Below, in pieces: positions 23,320 to 25,136 of a DNA stretch of 25,136 nt; within the stretch, counting starts at the first letter, position 1, and every line of letters starts with the position of its first letter. Origin of the DNA: an uncultured Clostridia bacterium. GTDB taxonomy: Bacteria; Bacillota; Clostridia; Saccharofermentanales; DTU023. The notes beneath the pieces were generated by a model. It was not told the DNA's origin, did no database searches, and worked only from the letters and a program-made list of their open reading frames with translations. Location of the stretch: NCBI GenBank assembly GCA_947254895.1, contig CAMYEY010000012.1, positions 1 through 25,136 of the forward strand, given 5' to 3'. The translations under genes and the position numbers were made by a program.

Positions 23320-24123
23320 ATGAAAAAAGATAAAATCCTGCTTAGTCTTTTATTGACAGGTCTTATCCTGCTAGGGTCTGCCTGTAGTAAAAAACAAAAT
23401 CCGGACAAGGCTAGTCAGCCGGGCTTTCCGGGGCAGCCGACTCGTGAGATGCTTCAAAGAGAGTCGGCCGAGAGCCAGTCCGACCATGAAAGTAGGCCGG
23501 AAAGCTCAGGCTCAGACCGGTCAGAGCTTGATGAGCCTCATACACCGGTCAAAAAGATTGAGATGGGGATGATAGAGCAGGGGGTTATCGGCCGTAAAGC
23601 GGATGATTTTTTTAGACCCTTTTCTAAGACTCCGGTCTACTACTCATACGAATTAACCAACGAGGACTCAAGCAAAATGGAAGTAGTTTTAGCTCTGGAT
23701 GAGCAAAATCGGGCCTATCTTAGGTTGTCCAGCGAAAACGAAACAGTAGAGCTGCTTTCACCCAGTGAGGATGAAATCTATATTTTGGATTCAGCCAATA
23801 AGACGGCCCAAGCCCTTTCAGGGGATGAGGTGTTGGAATACTGGAATCCGCGTGATCTTGCTAGGTCCATTTTTGAGCAATCCAGCCAACTTTACTATGT
23901 TGGTACAGGTAAGGCGATTTTTAACAGTGCTCCGGTAACTTTTGAGGAGTATACCAGGGATAACATTAGTTTTACCCGCTATTATTTCTCAGCAGAAAAA
24001 AGCCTGGGTCACCGTGTTTTTTCCAACGGTAAATTAATTTCTTCGGTGACCATTACGAAGTTGACCAATAGCCTTGAAGAAGGACCGATCTTTAGTTTAC
24101 CGGAGGACTATAGACTACTTTAA
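23320..24123 (+). CDS. Predicted lipoprotein of unknown function
   Basis: A 267-residue exported protein with a clear lipoprotein signal: MKKDKILL, a hydrophobic core, then LLGSAC with Cys22. A polar, Ser/Glu/Arg/Pro-rich linker (about 23-80) would hold the folded part off the membrane. The rest (about 85-267) is predominantly beta-strand-like, with alternating hydrophobic residues (KMEVVLALDEQNRAYLRLSS) and a C-terminal FSLPEDYRLL, reminiscent in general of LolA/LppX-type lipid-carrier folds; that resemblance is weak. AGGAGG lies 11 bases before the ATG. It follows the MecA-like PBP by 38 bases and may assist it, which is inference from position. Confidence 0.8.
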   Translation: MKKDKILLSLLLTGLILLGSACSKKQNPDKASQPGFPGQPTREMLQRESAESQSDHESRPESSGSDRSELDEPHTPVKKIEMGMIEQGVIGRKADDFFRPFSKTPVYYSYELTNEDSSKMEVVLALDEQNRAYLRLSSENETVELLSPSEDEIYILDSANKTAQALSGDEVLEYWNPRDLARSIFEQSSQLYYVGTGKAIFNSAPVTFEEYTRDNISFTRYYFSAEKSLGHRVFSNGKLISSVTITKLTNSLEEGPIFSLPEDYRLL

Positions 24124-24151
24124 ATTTTTGTTATTTAAGGATCAGGCAGCA

Positions 24152-24211
24152 ATGCTGGTCAAGGATACTTTAGAAATGAGGGTAAGCGTTTGCTTGAGAG
24201 TAAAACCATAA
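24152..24211 (+). CDS. Possible 19-codon upstream ORF
   Basis: ATG at 24152 with AAGGA about 10 bases upstream opens a 19-codon frame ending TAA at 24211. It overlaps the TTG start of the next gene in another frame, so it could be a leader peptide coupling translation. It could equally be chance; there is no homology to judge. Confidence 0.2.
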   Translation: MLVKDTLEMRVSVCLRVKP

Positions 24212-24639
24212 CCATCGACCCTTTAAAGGGAGAACAGGAAATTGAAGGAGTCAGTCTTTTGGCTGATGTTCAAATTTCTGCAGAGAAAAAACGTCCGGAA
24301 AAGCGCATTGCCATCCTCGTTTCCAAGCTGGAGGCTCTTGACGGTCAGACAGAAGTCAGGCGGGAAAATCTCATATCTCTTATTTGTGATCTACCACGTC
24401 AGGAAACCCTACCCACTTGGATAATTTTTACAAATGAGGCGGTGGAACTTTTGACCAAGGACTCTCCCATTCTTCCCAGCCTTACCAGCTTGCATGAGGA
24501 GGGGACCAGTGTCTTGGCCTGCCAAAACTCTGTTGCCCGGATTAGACCTGAAAAAAAGCTTCCCTATGTAGTCGGGTTGGCAGACAGCCACACCATCAAT
24601 GCTTGCTTGTTGGCGGCTGATCTGGTGATTAGCTATTAG
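24190..24639 (+). CDS. DsrE/YedF-like sulfur-relay domain protein
   Basis: A 149-residue soluble protein. From about residue 42 it follows the C-terminal DsrE-type domain of YedF proteins: AILVSKLEALDG, then LPTWIIFTNEAVELLTKDSPILPSL, HEEGTSVLACQNS and a final DSHTINACLLAADLVISY. In YedF the loop after the fourth strand has two cysteines (SCGTC); here one remains (ACQNS, about Cys111) and the second is missing. The N-terminal TusA domain of full-length YedF is absent; residues 1-40 resemble nothing I know. The start is TTG, with GAGGGT at 24178-24183 six bases upstream; the frame is open back to 24139 but holds no other start codon. Persulfide or selenium-related function is uncertain without the Cys pair. 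Confidence 0.68.
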   Translation: MLESKTITIDPLKGEQEIEGVSLLADVQISAEKKRPEKRIAILVSKLEALDGQTEVRRENLISLICDLPRQETLPTWIIFTNEAVELLTKDSPILPSLTSLHEEGTSVLACQNSVARIRPEKKLPYVVGLADSHTINACLLAADLVISY

Positions 24640-24731
24640 TTTAGTTTTCTTAAATCGTCTTAGTGACCCAGGTAAAGTTTAGGGTCAGTATCCCTTGTTT
24701 AGAGATTTAATAGAGGTCTTATAAGCTATCC
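24640..24731. other. Convergent intergenic gap with a weak hairpin
   Basis: The gap between the plus-strand DsrE-like gene and the minus-strand gene. TGACCC (24664-24669) and GGGTCA (24682-24687) can pair over a 12-base loop, but no T-run follows on either strand, so it is a doubtful shared terminator. Nothing else is recognised here. Confidence 0.35.
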
Positions 24732-25136
24732 TTACAAGAGGTCGTCATCCAGTGTGCCTAAACCGTTTAAATCCACATAGTGGTCTTGATCAGGGTCAGG
24801 GTCAGGGTCAGGACCAAGGCCTACCTTGTCACCCTCCTCGGCCAGTTTAAGTTCTAATTTTTCCAGTTCATAATTGGCAAGGATTGCTGACCCGAGGGCC
24901 AGGTCATGGTAGATGGCATAAGTCTCAAAAAAATCTGCAGGACTCGTTTCTGTGGTTACGAGGTAACGGACAATTTGCTGGATAAAGTGTCTGTGGTCTG
25001 GTCGGCAGATTTCTGAGATCAGGTGGATATCAGACCAATTAAAATTGGGGTAATAGAGGCCGGCCCCGGGGTTACCCAAGAGATCACCAGCTGCTTGTCT
25101 GGCTTGGGGACCGGGTAATTTTTGCCCATCAAGATC
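24732..25136 (-). CDS. C-terminal part of an unrecognised minus-strand protein
   Basis: An open frame of at least 134 codons running from the window end to TAA at 24732-24734; its start lies outside. The visible part begins DLDGQKLPGPQARQAAGDLL, then a mainly helical region (YPNFNWSDIHLISEI ... TYAIYHDLALGSAILANYELEKLELKLAEEG). It ends in an acidic tail with a DP repeat and LDDDLL. No membrane segment or catalytic motif is recognised. An in-frame TTG at 25079 is not a likely start because the frame continues upstream without a stop and with similar composition. Protein-like composition and the convergent arrangement support a real gene. Function unknown. Confidence 0.6.
   Translation of the reverse strand, partial: DLDGQKLPGPQARQAAGDLLGNPGAGLYYPNFNWSDIHLISEICRPDHRHFIQQIVRYLVTTETSPADFFETYAIYHDLALGSAILANYELEKLELKLAEEGDKVGLGPDPDPDPDQDHYVDLNGLGTLDDDLL
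24790..24813. repeat. TCAGGG hexamer repeat
   Basis: Three exact TCAGGG units (24790-24807) and a fourth, TCAGGA, in tandem. On the minus strand they encode the Asp-Pro repeats of the acidic tail of the minus-strand gene. Hexamer copy change would keep the frame. Confidence 0.85.

Noticed and set aside
1..25136. CRISPR arrays, insertion sequences, prophage, tRNA and rRNA genes
   Set aside because: No spaced repeats, transposase or integrase motifs, terminal inverted repeats or tRNA-like cloverleaf were seen; all long frames are housekeeping-type genes.

Overview
The window is a conserved chromosomal segment from a Gram-positive bacterium, most likely of the class Clostridia. Pointers are the division and cell-wall (dcw) gene order, a PASTA-bearing division PBP, DivIB with a POTRA domain, the Firmicutes small basic protein Sbp before ftsZ, nrdR just after ftsZ, and the recG-rsmD-coaD order. 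I saw no mobile element, CRISPR array, rRNA or tRNA. Base composition is moderate (roughly mid-40s % GC by eye) and looks even throughout. The species cannot be named from this sequence alone.

Layout. Positions 1-10239 carry a tightly packed plus-strand division and murein run: an FtsL-like protein (5' end outside the window), class B PBP with PASTA domains, murF, mraY, ftsW, murG, divIB/ftsQ and sbp. Two junctions are ATGA overlaps (murF/mraY and divIB/sbp). murE, murD, murC and ftsA, common members of such clusters, are absent from this stretch. A 216-base gap then holds the ftsZ control region, with a striking 16-base direct repeat and candidate promoters. ftsZ ends in a strong intrinsic terminator, followed by a second hairpin and nrdR. 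Positions 12515-16223 hold a two-component system (OmpR-type regulator plus HAMP histidine kinase) and, directly downstream, a secreted HtrA-like PDZ protein that has lost catalytic residues. Positions 16231-19994 hold recG, rsmD, coaD and a coiled-coil protein. Positions 20050-24639 hold ddl, a MecA/PBP3-like class B PBP predicted to be a lipoprotein, a second lipoprotein of unknown function, and a DsrE/YedF-like protein. A convergent minus-strand gene, cut by the window end, closes the region.

How the genes fit together. MurF uses the D-Ala-D-Ala made by Ddl to finish the UDP-MurNAc-pentapeptide. MraY and MurG build lipid I and lipid II. FtsW and the class B PBPs polymerise and cross-link the septal wall, FtsL and DivIB scaffold them, and FtsZ places the machine. 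The linked two-component system with its secreted pseudoprotease could monitor the envelope (inference).

Most notable points: the RR-HK-pseudoprotease module, the ftsZ upstream repeats, a recently expanded Tyr/Gln repeat at the DivIB C-terminus, a KTST in place of KTGT box in the division PBP, and a MecA-like second PBP. No wholly new system is evident; the pseudoprotease module is the best candidate for undescribed biology.
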